A program made the translations under genes and the position numbers. Of a stretch of DNA of 64,000 nucleotides, positions 43,681 to 53,053 are shown piece after piece. Source of the DNA: JBAZYK01 sp964582265 (lineage in GTDB: Bacteria > Patescibacteriota > Gracilibacteria > UBA1369); contig CAZOQT010000002.1 in the NCBI GenBank assembly GCA_964582265.1, positions 8,879-72,878 of the forward strand. Reading direction: 5' to 3'. The notes below the pieces were generated by a model that made no database searches, was not told the origin of the DNA, and saw only the letters and a list, made by a program, of their open reading frames with translations. Position 1 is the first letter of the stretch. Each line of letters starts with the position of its first letter.

Positions 43681-44610
43681 ATGGATTTACATTACGAATG
43701 GAAAATTATTGGTCATAAAAAACAGCTCTCGGAATTAGAGCTTGATTTAGCCCAAAACAACCTGGCTCATGCCTATTTGTTAGCCGGCCCAAAGCAAATT
43801 GGCAAGTTTGCAATTGCTAAAACGATTGGCAAGATTCTGCAGTGCGAAAATAATTTTTGTCATCTTTGCCAAACCTGCCAACATATAGAAAAAGGCTACC
43901 ATGCTGACACGATTGAATTTTTTGATGATGGCAACTCACTTAAAATTGAGCAGATCAGAGAATTATTGGTCCGCCTTAATACAACAACGCAAAGCCGATA
44001 TAAAATCGTGCTGATTCAAAACATTGAAAGACTGACTACAGAAGCTTCTAACGCACTGCTTAAAACTCTAGAAGATCCCCCTCCCAATGTTGTTTTTCTT
44101 CTTACAACCAGCAATTTAAAAGCGCTTTTGGCGACTATAATTTCTAGAGTTAGACTTCTTAAATTCCGCAATTTGCATAAAGATGAGTTGGTTGATTTTC
44201 TTAAACTAAGATATCCGGAAAAATCAGGACAGGAATTAGAGACTTTACTTGCGCTGTCTCTTGGAAAGCCAGGAAAAGCGATCCAGCTGCTGGAAAACGA
44301 GGAGATGTTTCAATCCTATAAAAATATGTACGAAGAAATGATTTTGTTATTGAATAGAGACGACCTGGTTGAAAGATTTTTATATGTAGCTACAATGACC
44401 AAGGACGATCAAAGAATTGAAGATTTTTTTCAGATCTTTTTAGCTGTTGTTCGCCAAGAATTATTAAATATTTCCGCCCAGAGCAAATTGGATGAAAAAC
44501 TTGCGCAAAAAAGGATTAAATTGATCAGTGATTTGCAAAAAACATATGATCTGCTGCAAAAAAACATTAACGCCCGTTTAGCTCTGGAAAACCTAATGCT
44601 TGCCTTATGA
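43681..44610 (+). CDS. holB: DNA polymerase III delta' subunit
   Basis: 309 aa. AAA+ clamp-loader subunit: WKIIGHKKQLSELELDLAQN, AHAYLLAGPKQIGKFAIAKT (Walker A ends GKF, lacking Ser/Thr, as expected for a non-hydrolysing delta'), the zinc module CENNFCHLCQTC, ALLKTLEDPPPNVVFLLTTS and ATIISRVRLLKFRN. ATGA overlap with the TPR gene downstream. Confidence 0.92.
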   Translation: MDLHYEWKIIGHKKQLSELELDLAQNNLAHAYLLAGPKQIGKFAIAKTIGKILQCENNFCHLCQTCQHIEKGYHADTIEFFDDGNSLKIEQIRELLVRLNTTTQSRYKIVLIQNIERLTTEASNALLKTLEDPPPNVVFLLTTSNLKALLATIISRVRLLKFRNLHKDELVDFLKLRYPEKSGQELETLLALSLGKPGKAIQLLENEEMFQSYKNMYEEMILLLNRDDLVERFLYVATMTKDDQRIEDFFQIFLAVVRQELLNISAQSKLDEKLAQKRIKLISDLQKTYDLLQKNINARLALENLMLAL

Positions 44611-45374
44611 AAATACTCTTATTAATTGCGGGGATTGCTGTTTTAGTGCTGATATTTTTACGTCGATATAAGATGACGGAAAAGGGGATTGGCCCCGGTC
44701 AAATTTATGGCAAGCGGAAGCGTGTTTTTTATCATCTTTTTCATCACTTAGCGGAGGAAAAACATGAGGTAACGGCGCAAGAATTGATTCCCGCGCCGGA
44801 ATCTATAAATCCAAAAGATGCAATAAAAGGAAAATCACTTTTTAAGAGAGCTGAAGCCCATTTGGAAAAAGGTGATTTATTAAATACAGAAAAGTTGTTA
44901 ATTCAAAGCTTAGCGCTGGATCCCAGCAGCTTGGAAGCTTATAACAAATTGGGGCTTATTTATATTAAAGAGGGCCAATTTAAGAAAGCGGAAATGATAT
45001 TCAGGAAATTAACTTCGGCAAAAGGGGATGAACCTTCTTATCACAGCAATTTGGGGCTTACCCTGTATCATCAACAACAATTAGCGGAGGCAAAATCTGC
45101 ATATGAAAAAGCGATTGAACTCGATCAAGGGCGCGCCGGCAGATATTTTAGTCTGGGGAAAATTTTGCATGCCATGAATGAAACCGATAAAGCATTGGTT
45201 CATTTTCAAAAAGCTCTGGAAATGGATCCAAAGAACCTGGACTATCTTTTAACGATGGCGCAGTTTTACCAGGAACAGGGATTGTTAGCTGAGTCTAAGC
45301 ATATTTTAGGAGAAATAATGGCAATGTTCCCAGAAAATGAAGATGCAATGCGTATGATGAAAGAACTTCCTTAG
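44607..45374 (+). CDS. Membrane-anchored TPR protein
   Basis: 255 aa. N-terminal membrane helix (MKILLLIAGIAVLVLIFLRR), a charged linker, then about four TPR units between residues 80 and 245 (for example LLIQSLALDPSSLEAYNKLG, MIFRKLTSAKGDEPSYHSNL, SAYEKAIELDQGRAGRYFSL, VHFQKALEMDPKNLDYLLTM). A protein-interaction scaffold at the membrane; partner unknown. Start overlaps the holB stop. Confidence 0.85.
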   Translation: MKILLLIAGIAVLVLIFLRRYKMTEKGIGPGQIYGKRKRVFYHLFHHLAEEKHEVTAQELIPAPESINPKDAIKGKSLFKRAEAHLEKGDLLNTEKLLIQSLALDPSSLEAYNKLGLIYIKEGQFKKAEMIFRKLTSAKGDEPSYHSNLGLTLYHQQQLAEAKSAYEKAIELDQGRAGRYFSLGKILHAMNETDKALVHFQKALEMDPKNLDYLLTMAQFYQEQGLLAESKHILGEIMAMFPENEDAMRMMKELP

Positions 45375-45398
45375 TGTAATGTTTTGTAAATATTTTCT

Positions 45399-45407
45399 GT
45401 TATAATA
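45399..45407 (+). promoter_or_regulatory. Extended -10 promoter for the VanW-type gene
   Basis: TGTTATAAT (TGn-TATAAT) 23 bp upstream of the ATG at 45430; no clear -35. Confidence 0.5.
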
Positions 45408-45429
45408 AGAGTCGAATCTAAATCTTATA

Positions 45430-47358
45430 ATGACCTCATCTAAAAACAACCCGGGAAAATTTGACTGGAATACCTTCAAAAATTCTCTTAAAGACCGAAA
45501 AAAAATATTAAAAACGAGTGGCGCATATTTAGCTGGAATTATTGCCGTGACGGCGATTTTAGTAGTGGTTGATCTGGCTTCGGATCAAAGAATTTATCCT
45601 CGTGTATATGCAGGGCCGGTAGAATTAGGATACGTAAAAAGTAATGAGGCTTTGATGTTATTAACGCAAAAAACGGACGCATTTGTTGATACCCCTATTA
45701 CTTTTAAACTGGCTAACAAAGAAGTCACCTTGACGCCAAAAGAGTTGGGAATAACATACAGCAATCAACGGGTAATAAATAACTTACCGACTTATCATTT
45801 TTCGGCATCAAAAACTTTGTCTTTAGTGCTTGGCTTAATAAAGGCTAAACATTTTGCATTGGCTTATGCTATTGATGGAGAAAAGGCCATAAAAGCTCTT
45901 GAACAAAAGTTGGAAATTCAAAATTTGCGGGCAAAAAATGCTAGATTTGTTTATAAAAACAAAACACTGCAAATTGAACCAGAAGTAAATGGTACAATTA
46001 TAGATCGTCCAGAACTTCTTAGGGCACTAGATAATAACGTTAAAAATTTAAAAAACGACCCAATTGAACTTAATACCATTCCCGAAGTTGCGAGCATTGC
46101 TACAGGGCATCTTGCTCAGGCAAAAGACCGCTTTCAGCAGGCAATTTCCAGCCCGATGTATCTTTTGTACGATGGGCATCGCTGGAAAATAGATCCAAAA
46201 TTACACACAGATGCAATTACATATACCGATGAAAAAGTTTTGGAATTTAAAAAATTTGGGTGGTCCATTCCGGTAATTTTAGGCCATGAAAGTGTTGGCG
46301 AAAATGATGATTTTAGACTTAAGACAAGCCCCAGGATTGTTTTCATAAATCAACAAATATGGCCATTTTTATCTAAAAATATTGTCGCGTCAGTAAACAA
46401 ACTTACCGAAGACGTAAAAATCTATAAAAATGACAAAGCAGAAATTGTGATTGATGGTCGCGGCGAAAATGGGTTAAGTGTCCAATCCGCAAAACTAGTC
46501 GCGAGTATGAATCTTGCGTTAAATACCGGTATTAAAAATGTAAGCTTGCCCGTATACGAAGAAAAAGCAAAGGTTGAAATTGCGGCGGACATACAGGCTA
46601 TGGGGATTAAAGAAATAATCGCGACCGGCTATACAACATACTACGGCTCGCCCACAAACCGTATCCGCAACATTAATGTAGGCATCAAGAAATTTAATGG
46701 CCTGGTTGTAAAACCGGGTGAAGTTTTTTCTTTCAATGAATATCTGGGACCGGTTGATGGATCGACAGGGTTCTTTCCGGAAAAAGTAATCAAGGGAAAC
46801 AAGGCGGTTGTTGAGTATGGCGGAGGTATTTGCCAGGTTTCAACCACGCTTTACCGTGCCTTACTATATGCGGGAGTACCCATTGTTGAACGCTGGCCCC
46901 ATACATGGAAAATAACTTATTATGCCCAAGTCTTGGGGGACGGTATTGATGCTACAATTTATCCTGGTAATAAAGATTTGCGCTTTTTGAATGACACTGG
47001 CGCAAATATTTTGATTCAGTCGTACAGTGAAGGCTCACGAGCATATTTTAAATTGTACGGGACCAGTGATGGCCGAAAAGTTGCGCTAGATGGGCCACAT
47101 GGAGGGGGAATGGATTATACCTGGTATCGTACAATCACCAAGGATGGACAGGCTAAAATAGAAAAAATCTTTAGCAAGTATACGCCAATGCCAAAGGTAG
47201 ATCCTAACGCAGCTCCAGTACCCGACGCTACTGATAGCGGCACTGCCCCTGCCGGGACCTCTGGCACTAAGCCAGAAGCGGGAAGCGGTACTAATGCTGG
47301 CACTTCCAAGCCAACTGTACAGCCATCGCCAGCTACAAAACCAGCTCAAAAAAGTTAG
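45430..47358 (+). CDS. VanW-domain protein with peptidoglycan-binding-like N-terminal repeats
   Basis: 642 aa. One membrane helix near residues 30-50 (SGAYLAGIIAVTAILVVVDL). Then a duplicated PG-binding-4-like region (FKLANKEVTLTPKELGITYS and LLYDGHRWKIDPKLH). Residues about 395-540 are the VanW domain: ATGYTTYYGSPTNRIRNINV, GLVVKPGEVFSFNEYLG, KAVVEYGGGICQVSTTLYRA and VERWPHTWKITYY. C-terminal 60 residues are Pro/Gly/Thr-rich. Cell-wall-related in Firmicutes and Patescibacteria, with an unproven activity. Monocistronic. Confidence 0.88.
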   Translation: MTSSKNNPGKFDWNTFKNSLKDRKKILKTSGAYLAGIIAVTAILVVVDLASDQRIYPRVYAGPVELGYVKSNEALMLLTQKTDAFVDTPITFKLANKEVTLTPKELGITYSNQRVINNLPTYHFSASKTLSLVLGLIKAKHFALAYAIDGEKAIKALEQKLEIQNLRAKNARFVYKNKTLQIEPEVNGTIIDRPELLRALDNNVKNLKNDPIELNTIPEVASIATGHLAQAKDRFQQAISSPMYLLYDGHRWKIDPKLHTDAITYTDEKVLEFKKFGWSIPVILGHESVGENDDFRLKTSPRIVFINQQIWPFLSKNIVASVNKLTEDVKIYKNDKAEIVIDGRGENGLSVQSAKLVASMNLALNTGIKNVSLPVYEEKAKVEIAADIQAMGIKEIIATGYTTYYGSPTNRIRNINVGIKKFNGLVVKPGEVFSFNEYLGPVDGSTGFFPEKVIKGNKAVVEYGGGICQVSTTLYRALLYAGVPIVERWPHTWKITYYAQVLGDGIDATIYPGNKDLRFLNDTGANILIQSYSEGSRAYFKLYGTSDGRKVALDGPHGGGMDYTWYRTITKDGQAKIEKIFSKYTPMPKVDPNAAPVPDATDSGTAPAGTSGTKPEAGSGTNAGTSKPTVQPSPATKPAQKS

Positions 47359-47375
47359 TAAATTAACTATCGCGT

Positions 47376-47663
47376 TTAATTGTTGTGATCCATTTCGTTT
47401 GGAATCTTGCGAAAGTCTTTCTCGTTCATTTCGACCTGCCTTTTTTTAATTCCTCTGCGAAAAATGCGATCTTTAATACTGCCTAAAAGGCCCTTCTTTT
47501 TTTGAGCCAAAAACTCACGGGTTTCTGCGCCTTTCTTTGGGGCAATACTCATACCAATTACAGAACCTATTGCGCCTCCGACTATTGCTCCCATGACCAA
47601 CTTGTCTAACTTAGATTTCTTTTTACCCAAGTCTTTGTCCTTTTTCTTACCAAATCCAAACAT
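47376..47663 (-). CDS. YtxH-like small protein
   Basis: 95 aa. A very basic N-terminus (MFGFGKKKDKDLGKKKSKLD) is followed by a Gly-rich weak hydrophobic segment AIVGGAIGSVIGMSIAPKKG with 'APKKGAETREFL', the signature of YtxH-type proteins. C-terminal half basic and helical. General stress-type family, role unknown. 9 bp after trxB. Confidence 0.75.
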   Translation of the reverse strand: MFGFGKKKDKDLGKKKSKLDKLVMGAIVGGAIGSVIGMSIAPKKGAETREFLAQKKKGLLGSIKDRIFRRGIKKRQVEMNEKDFRKIPNEMDHNN

Positions 47664-47672
47664 ATTTTAAAA

Positions 47673-48605
47673 TTAATTGTATTGGATGTAGACCTTTGAT
47701 CCTCTTAGTAATTTTATCGCACTTAGGGCTGCATTACAACCGTTGCCAACGCTGGACGCGATCTGTGCCGGACTACCTGTACAATCACCAGCCGCGAATA
47801 AGCCAGGTATGTTTGTTTTGCCGTCAAAATCCACTTTGATGTAATTATTGTTCATCTCCAGCCCCAGTTTTTTAGCAAAGGCTGTAGCGCCGGCCACTCC
47901 GACCGCCATAAAAACACCTTCAGTGATTAGCTCGGATCCGTCTGTAAAAATGATTTTTTCGGCCTTTTGTGGCGTTGCGTTGCCGGTGGAATCTGTAATT
48001 TCCTTAATGCGTACGGTCTTTTGCAGTTGTATGCCAGAAGTTGATATTTCTTTTTGCATTTCTGGGGAAAAAACGAAGTCTTTTCCATGACTTAACACGG
48101 TGATTTCTTTGGTATAGTTTAGCAGCTGTAAAGCTTCTTCTGCGGCGTAATTGCCATTGCCAACCACTACCAATTTTTTATTCCGGAAGAAAAACCCATC
48201 GCAAACCACACAATACGATACGCCTTTACCAGTTAGCTCCAGTTCGTTTTTAATGCCAGATAACGCGTAACTTTGACCTGTGGCAATAATTACCGTTTTG
48301 CTTTGAAATTCGATTTGCTGATCAGATTTTAGTGTAAATGTACCATCTGGGTTTAACCGGATGTCCACAATTTCGTGTTCAATCAGTTCCGTGCCAAATT
48401 TTTTTGCGTGATCGACACCTTTCATAACCAATTCTGGCCCCGTTATTGATTCCGGGAAGCCAAAATAATTTGCAATGGTATGTGACCTGTAAAGACTGCC
48501 TTTTTTATAGTCGCCAAAAATCACGGTTTTAAGCTGAGCTCTTGAGGTATAAACCGCTGCCATTAATCCAGCAGGACCACAGCCAATAATCGCGATATCG
48601 TACAT
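47673..48605 (-). CDS. trxB: Thioredoxin reductase-like NAD(P)H-flavin oxidoreductase
   Basis: 310 aa. FAD site IAIIGCGPAGLMAAVYTSRA, redox pair in GVSYCVVCDGFFFRNKKLVV (CVVC instead of the usual CATC), NADPH site VVVGNGNYAAEEALQLLNYT and FAD tail IPGLFAAGDCTGSPAQIASS. Reduces thioredoxin or a related carrier. No thioredoxin gene is adjacent. A TAATTAC-type repeat precedes the start. Confidence 0.93.
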   Translation of the reverse strand: MYDIAIIGCGPAGLMAAVYTSRAQLKTVIFGDYKKGSLYRSHTIANYFGFPESITGPELVMKGVDHAKKFGTELIEHEIVDIRLNPDGTFTLKSDQQIEFQSKTVIIATGQSYALSGIKNELELTGKGVSYCVVCDGFFFRNKKLVVVGNGNYAAEEALQLLNYTKEITVLSHGKDFVFSPEMQKEISTSGIQLQKTVRIKEITDSTGNATPQKAEKIIFTDGSELITEGVFMAVGVAGATAFAKKLGLEMNNNYIKVDFDGKTNIPGLFAAGDCTGSPAQIASSVGNGCNAALSAIKLLRGSKVYIQYN

Positions 48606-48634
48606 CTATAATTAAAAATTAATTAGTAATTTTT
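48606..48634 (-). repeat. TAATTAC-type short repeat upstream of trxB
   Basis: In trxB sense: AAAAATTACTAATTAATTTT then TAATTATAG before ATG. Confidence 0.4.
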
Positions 48635-48648
48635 TGTAAAAATTCGAG

Positions 48649-50247
48649 TTAATTGCTATTACTTGATTGTCTACTTTTTGGCTTTGGTAAAACAACGGAT
48701 CCGTCCTTTGACTTGGCGTAATCAACATTTTTTGTGCGACGAATAATGTTTACCTTAATTTTGCCTGGATAAGCAACGTTTCCCTGAATTTCTTCCGCGA
48801 TGTTTTGAGCAAGGTAAGGTAGATCTTCATCTTTTAACCTTTGAGGTTCAACCAAAACGCGAACTTCACGCCCTGCGGAAATCGCAAAAGCTTTACTTAC
48901 ACCTTCATAGGAAGTGGAAATTGATTCAATTGCTTGTATCCTCTCGATATATTTTTCTAAAGATTCCTGGCGAGCTCCCGGACGACCGGCAGAAATGGCG
49001 TCTCCGGCTTTTACAAGCATGGCCTCTGCGGTGTGTTGAGGAACAGCATCATGATGTGCCCATGCAGCATGGATTTCGTCATCAGAAAACCCATATTTTT
49101 CCATGATCTCTTTAGTCAGAACATCATGAGAGCCACCAACTTCCTGATCAATTGCTTTTCCTAAATCGTGAAAAAAGCCGCCAATTTTACAATCCATCAT
49201 ATTAACACCCAATTCTCCACCAAGCATAAGTGTAAAGTAGCCGACTTCAAAAGAGTGCTTAATAATACTTTGTCCGTAGCTGGTGCGGAATTTAAGACGC
49301 CCAACTATCTTCATAAAATCTGGAGGGAAGTTCCTTTTTTCTAATCCCAACATTCTAACTGTATCGCGGCCAATTTGAATCAATGTACGATCCGTATCTT
49401 GTTCCGCTTCCTTTAATTTTTGGCGAACTTTATCGGGCGTTATAATTCTTTCTTTCATTAATTTGACCAAAGTTTCACGGGCTATATGCCTTTTTACTAA
49501 ATCAAAACAAGAGACAATAATTGAGTCCGGAGCGTCATTGAAGATTATATCTACGCCTGTTAATTCTTCTAAAAGGAGTATATTTTCGGCTTTATTACCA
49601 AGTAAACGCCCTTTGATATCATCACGAGGCACGGTTAAGGTTGAACTCTTTTTTTCCACCGAGGTAGGGGCGGAATATCTTTGAATAACCTGGGTAATAA
49701 GATTTTTTGCTAAACGTTCCTTATCTTCTTTAAGGTACTCTTCGTACTTGTGCAGACGGTCTTCTCTCTGCAATTCCAAATCACGATCAAGTTCATTTAA
49801 AAGATCGTTTTTTACATCCTCTATATTGGTCCCTGTTTTTTGCGCCAACTTTAATGTCATTTCTTTTTCCATGATTTTGTTCTTTTCTTCCAGCGCTTTA
49901 ATCAACTGATTTTCCTGGTCTAAAACCATTTTAATATCAGCATTTTTTTGTTCTTTGGTTTTTAATTGCTCCTCTTTAGATAAAATCAATTTTTCTATTT
50001 TTTCGGATTGAACCTTGATTTTTTCTTCGTACTCTCTACCTTTGTGCTTCATGTTTTCGACTTCCATTTCAGCTTTTTTGCGTACAGCTTCGGCCTCCTG
50101 TAAAGATTTATTTAAAAGCTCCTCGCTTTTTTTCTGAACAGTCGCAAGGTCTTCAGTTTTTTTTGGTTTGATTAGGTAAAGCCCAACGAGTGCTCCGGTA
50201 ATCAATCCTCCTGCAATAATAATTATATCAATAAGTTCACTTGGCAT
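48649..50247 (-). CDS. rny: Ribonuclease Y
   Basis: 532 aa from the ATG at 50247; an upstream TTG would add six residues. Endoribonuclease anchored in the membrane. N-terminal helix (IDIIIIAGGLITGALVGLYL), a long coiled coil (about 30-220), KH domain (VPRDDIKGRLLGNKAENILL), then the HD domain with HSFEVGYFTLMLGG and KIGGFFHDLGKAIDQE (the HD pair) and AAWAHHDAVPQHT. Full length. Initiates mRNA decay in bacteria without RNase E. Confidence 0.95.
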   Translation of the reverse strand: MPSELIDIIIIAGGLITGALVGLYLIKPKKTEDLATVQKKSEELLNKSLQEAEAVRKKAEMEVENMKHKGREYEEKIKVQSEKIEKLILSKEEQLKTKEQKNADIKMVLDQENQLIKALEEKNKIMEKEMTLKLAQKTGTNIEDVKNDLLNELDRDLELQREDRLHKYEEYLKEDKERLAKNLITQVIQRYSAPTSVEKKSSTLTVPRDDIKGRLLGNKAENILLLEELTGVDIIFNDAPDSIIVSCFDLVKRHIARETLVKLMKERIITPDKVRQKLKEAEQDTDRTLIQIGRDTVRMLGLEKRNFPPDFMKIVGRLKFRTSYGQSIIKHSFEVGYFTLMLGGELGVNMMDCKIGGFFHDLGKAIDQEVGGSHDVLTKEIMEKYGFSDDEIHAAWAHHDAVPQHTAEAMLVKAGDAISAGRPGARQESLEKYIERIQAIESISTSYEGVSKAFAISAGREVRVLVEPQRLKDEDLPYLAQNIAEEIQGNVAYPGKIKVNIIRRTKNVDYAKSKDGSVVLPKPKSRQSSNSN

Positions 50248-50295
50248 AATTTTTGGGTTTAACAAAAGTCCGGGGCAAATTGTAACACAGGGCTG

Positions 50296-51447
50296 TTAGG
50301 TTTGGATAGAGAAATCCCCCTTAGTGTCTCTTAGGTCGGCAATTATTTTAGGGAGTTTTTGCAGTACGGTTTGGATTTCTTCTTTGGTTGTATGCTTACC
50401 AAGGGTAAGGCGAAGACTGCCTTTGGCCAGTTTGGTTGGCAAACCAATCCCAAGTAGAACATGCGATGGTTCCAGGGTGCCGGCGGTGCAGGCTGAGCCG
50501 GTGGAAGCACAAATCCCCTCTAAATCCAACCTAAACAATAGAGACTCTCCATCAACACCTTCAAAAGAAAAATTTACGTTGTTGGCGAGCCTATGATCTG
50601 GATCTCCGTTTAAATGGGCATGCGGAATCTTGGAAATGCTCGCAATAAGTTCATCTTTTAAGCCTTTTATCCTGTTTTTTTCCTTATCCTTATGGGCTTC
50701 TGCCAATTTAAGCGCTTCTGCAAAACCAACAATTCCAGCCACGTTTTCCGTGCCTCCTCTTAGCCTGTGTTCTTGTCCTCCTCCATATAGTAATGGAGTA
50801 ATCTTTGTTCCTTTTTTAATAAATAAGCATCCCACGCCTTTTGGACCATAAATTTTTCCACCATTCAAAGTCATCATATCAACTTTCAGATCTTCAACGT
50901 TTAAATTTTCAAAACCTGCGGCCTGACAAGCATCTGTGTGAAAAACAACACCGTGTTTATTAGTTATTTTCCCTATTTCTTCAATATTTTCCAGTGTACC
51001 GATTTCGTTTTGACCGTACATTACGCTTACCAAAAAAGTTTCCGGTGTTATTGCTTTTTCCAGTTCCTGTAAATTTATTCGCCCCTGTTTATCCACTTTC
51101 AAAAAAGTTACATCATAACCACGCCTCTGCAATTCATTAATAGGATGTAAAATTGAATGATGCTCGATCTGAGTTGTTATTATATGTTTTTTTGAAGTTG
51201 CGTTTGATACTCCAAAAACAGCCCAATTGTTTGCTTCCGTTCCGCTCCCTGTAAAAAAGACTTCATCAGCTGCGCAGTGTAAAATTTTTGCGACTTCTCC
51301 CCTGGCTTTATCGACTGCGCCTCTACTATTTTGAGCAAATTGATAAATACTGGAAGGGTTTGCAAAATCTCTATCCAAAAAAGGAAGCATTTTTTCTAAA
51401 ACTTTTTTTTCGAGCGGGGTTGCTGCCGCGTAATCAAGATAGATCAT
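50296..51447 (-). CDS. Cysteine desulfurase (IscS/NifS type)
   Basis: 383 aa from the ATG at 51447. PLP enzyme that takes sulfur from cysteine for Fe-S clusters and tRNA thiolation. Signs: MIYLDYAAATPLEKKVLEKM, VFFTGSGTEANNWAVFG, QIEHHSILHPINELQRRGYD, VSVMYGQNEIGTLENIEEIG, FHTDACQAAG, MTLNGGKIYGPKGVGCLFIK (Schiff-base Lys; Asn-Gly-Gly replaces the usual Ser-Ala/Gly-His) and the sulfur loop CASTGSACTAGTLEPSHVLL. Full length. No IscU/SufU gene adjacent. Confidence 0.94.
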   Translation of the reverse strand: MIYLDYAAATPLEKKVLEKMLPFLDRDFANPSSIYQFAQNSRGAVDKARGEVAKILHCAADEVFFTGSGTEANNWAVFGVSNATSKKHIITTQIEHHSILHPINELQRRGYDVTFLKVDKQGRINLQELEKAITPETFLVSVMYGQNEIGTLENIEEIGKITNKHGVVFHTDACQAAGFENLNVEDLKVDMMTLNGGKIYGPKGVGCLFIKKGTKITPLLYGGGQEHRLRGGTENVAGIVGFAEALKLAEAHKDKEKNRIKGLKDELIASISKIPHAHLNGDPDHRLANNVNFSFEGVDGESLLFRLDLEGICASTGSACTAGTLEPSHVLLGIGLPTKLAKGSLRLTLGKHTTKEEIQTVLQKLPKIIADLRDTKGDFSIQT

Positions 51448-51515
51448 AAAAAACAAATATGACTAGTTCAAATCTAAAAAATACGAATGTTGAAACTTTT
51501 TAAGTTGTTTAAAAA

Positions 51516-51844
51516 CTTGAACAATTTTGGGGTGAAAAATGTTAGTTTTTAGTGACTATAAACCCTTCAAAATTTCGACATGGCTTAATATAGCACATAT
51601 ACATTTTTTTTAGACAAGTTATGCAAAAGTTTTGAACATGTTTTGGTTATTGTTCAAAACTAGAAACTTACTATATGTCTACAAATGGCCTTATTAAGCT
51701 CACTTAAATACCTTGTTTTTATATAAAAGTTTTAAACATATAACAACACTTAATGACTAAAAAAACAAGGGGGTATTACTTTGACTAATCAAAATATATT
51801 AATAATTATTAAATACTAGTTAGAGGGGATTTTGGTTTTGAACA
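51516..51844. repeat. GTTTTGAACA repeats upstream of dnaN
   Basis: CTTGAACAA (51516-51524), GTTTTGAACA (51629-51638), its exact inverse TGTTCAAAAC (51651-51660), GTTTTAAACA (51729-51738) and GTTTTGAACA (51835-51844). A further TGTTCAAAAC lies at 56313-56322 between mfd and the synthetase gene. They look like binding sites of one protein. Confidence 0.55.
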
Positions 51845-51856
51845 TTTAAAAAAATA

Positions 51857-51884
51857 TTGTCAGGGAGAAAAATAACGCTATAAT
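51857..51884 (+). promoter_or_regulatory. Predicted promoter for dnaN
   Basis: TTGTCA (51857-51862), 16-nt spacer, perfect TATAAT (51879-51884), 34 bp before the ATG. The last GTTTTGAACA copy lies 12 bp upstream of the -35. Confidence 0.65.
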
Positions 51885-51918
51885 TGGTGAGTCAAAGTAA
51901 ATATTCATAAATTCCGCC

Positions 51919-53025
51919 ATGAAACTTTTCTGTACGCAGGCCGATTTAGAGGAGGCTCTTAATATTGTAAATAAAGCCATTACTCCAAACAGCACATTAC
52001 CGGTTTTAAATAATATTTTATTGAAAGCCGAAGATAAAAAATTGTTTTTTTCAGCAACAAACCTGGAAATTGCCATTCAGTACTTTATTCCTGCTGATGT
52101 TAGAGCGGAAGGATCCATTACTGTTCCAGCCAAATTATTGACCAGTTATATTTCTTTGCTTAAGGATGCAAATGTTGAAATAGCTGTTTCTGAAGGCAAT
52201 ACTGTGAATATTAAATCCGAGTCTTCACAGACAAAAATGAAGGGAATTAGCGCGGATGAGTTTCCGAATATTCCAAAAGTTACCAAGGAAAATATTATCA
52301 AGGTTTCTACAAAAGATCTGGATAGCGCGATTATGCAAACTGTATTTGCGGCCTCCAGTAACACCTCAAGACCGGTTCTTTCTGGTGTTTTGTTCCACGT
52401 TGATAAAGATGCAGTTAAGATTGTATCAACAGATAGTTACCGCTTAGCAGAGAGGAAAATTGTTTTAGGAGAAAAGACAAACATTTCACTGCAATGTGTA
52501 ATACCGGCCAGAACTATTTCTGAACTTGGAAAAATTCTTTCTAAAACACAAGAAAAAGAGGTTGAAATAGCTGTTTCTAAGAATCAGGTAATGTTCACTA
52601 TTTCCAATATTGAACTTATGTCCAGGCTGATTGAAGGGAAGTTTCCTGATTATGAGAAGATTATTCCAAAAACAAGCAAGACCAAGGTTGAGGTTGGAAC
52701 TGAAGATTTGTCGTTAGTGGTAAAGCGTGTTAGCCTTTTTGCTAAGGAAAACAATAACAGCATTAAAGTTTCCGCAACTAATGATGGAAAGTTACTGGTT
52801 TCTACTGACGAAACCAAGGTAGGTGAAGAAAAAGCAGAAATAACTGTAAAAATGGAAGGTGAAAATAATAAAATTGCGGTAAACGCTCAGTATTTGTTGG
52901 ATGTATTGAACTTCATCCAATCGGAAAAAATAGTACTGGAGCTTGATGATAAGCTATCCCCGGCTGTAATAAAGCCAACAAATAATCAGGACTATATCTA
53001 TATCATCATGCCGTTAAAGGTTTAA
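51919..53025 (+). CDS. dnaN: DNA polymerase III beta sliding clamp
   Basis: 368 aa, full length, three clamp domains. Signs: MKLFCTQADLEEALNIVNKA, STLPVLNNILLKAEDKKLFF, TSRPVLSGVLFHVDKDAVKI, VSTDSYRLAERKI and the C-terminal PAVIKPTNNQDYIYIIMPLK. Followed 28 bp later by mfd. dnaA is not adjacent, unlike the common dnaA-dnaN arrangement. Confidence 0.97.
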   Translation: MKLFCTQADLEEALNIVNKAITPNSTLPVLNNILLKAEDKKLFFSATNLEIAIQYFIPADVRAEGSITVPAKLLTSYISLLKDANVEIAVSEGNTVNIKSESSQTKMKGISADEFPNIPKVTKENIIKVSTKDLDSAIMQTVFAASSNTSRPVLSGVLFHVDKDAVKIVSTDSYRLAERKIVLGEKTNISLQCVIPARTISELGKILSKTQEKEVEIAVSKNQVMFTISNIELMSRLIEGKFPDYEKIIPKTSKTKVEVGTEDLSLVVKRVSLFAKENNNSIKVSATNDGKLLVSTDETKVGEEKAEITVKMEGENNKIAVNAQYLLDVLNFIQSEKIVLELDDKLSPAVIKPTNNQDYIYIIMPLKV

Positions 53026-53053
53026 GGTTGGTTTGAAAGAGGATAACACTTTT

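Larger units (their letters stand above)
51448..51918. other. 471-bp AT-rich spacer upstream of dnaN
   Basis: Non-coding region between the cysteine desulfurase start and dnaN. It contains several copies of GTTTTGAACA, one perfect inverted pair of them, a very AT-rich middle and the dnaN promoter. No ORF of note. A regulatory or origin-like role is possible but no cluster of DnaA boxes is present. Confidence 0.55.

Noticed and set aside
3579..44610. Recoding of UGA as glycine
   Set aside because: Several genes end at UGA in ATGA overlaps (3579-3582, 15079-15082, 44607-44610) and no gene needs UGA read-through, so the standard bacterial code is used.
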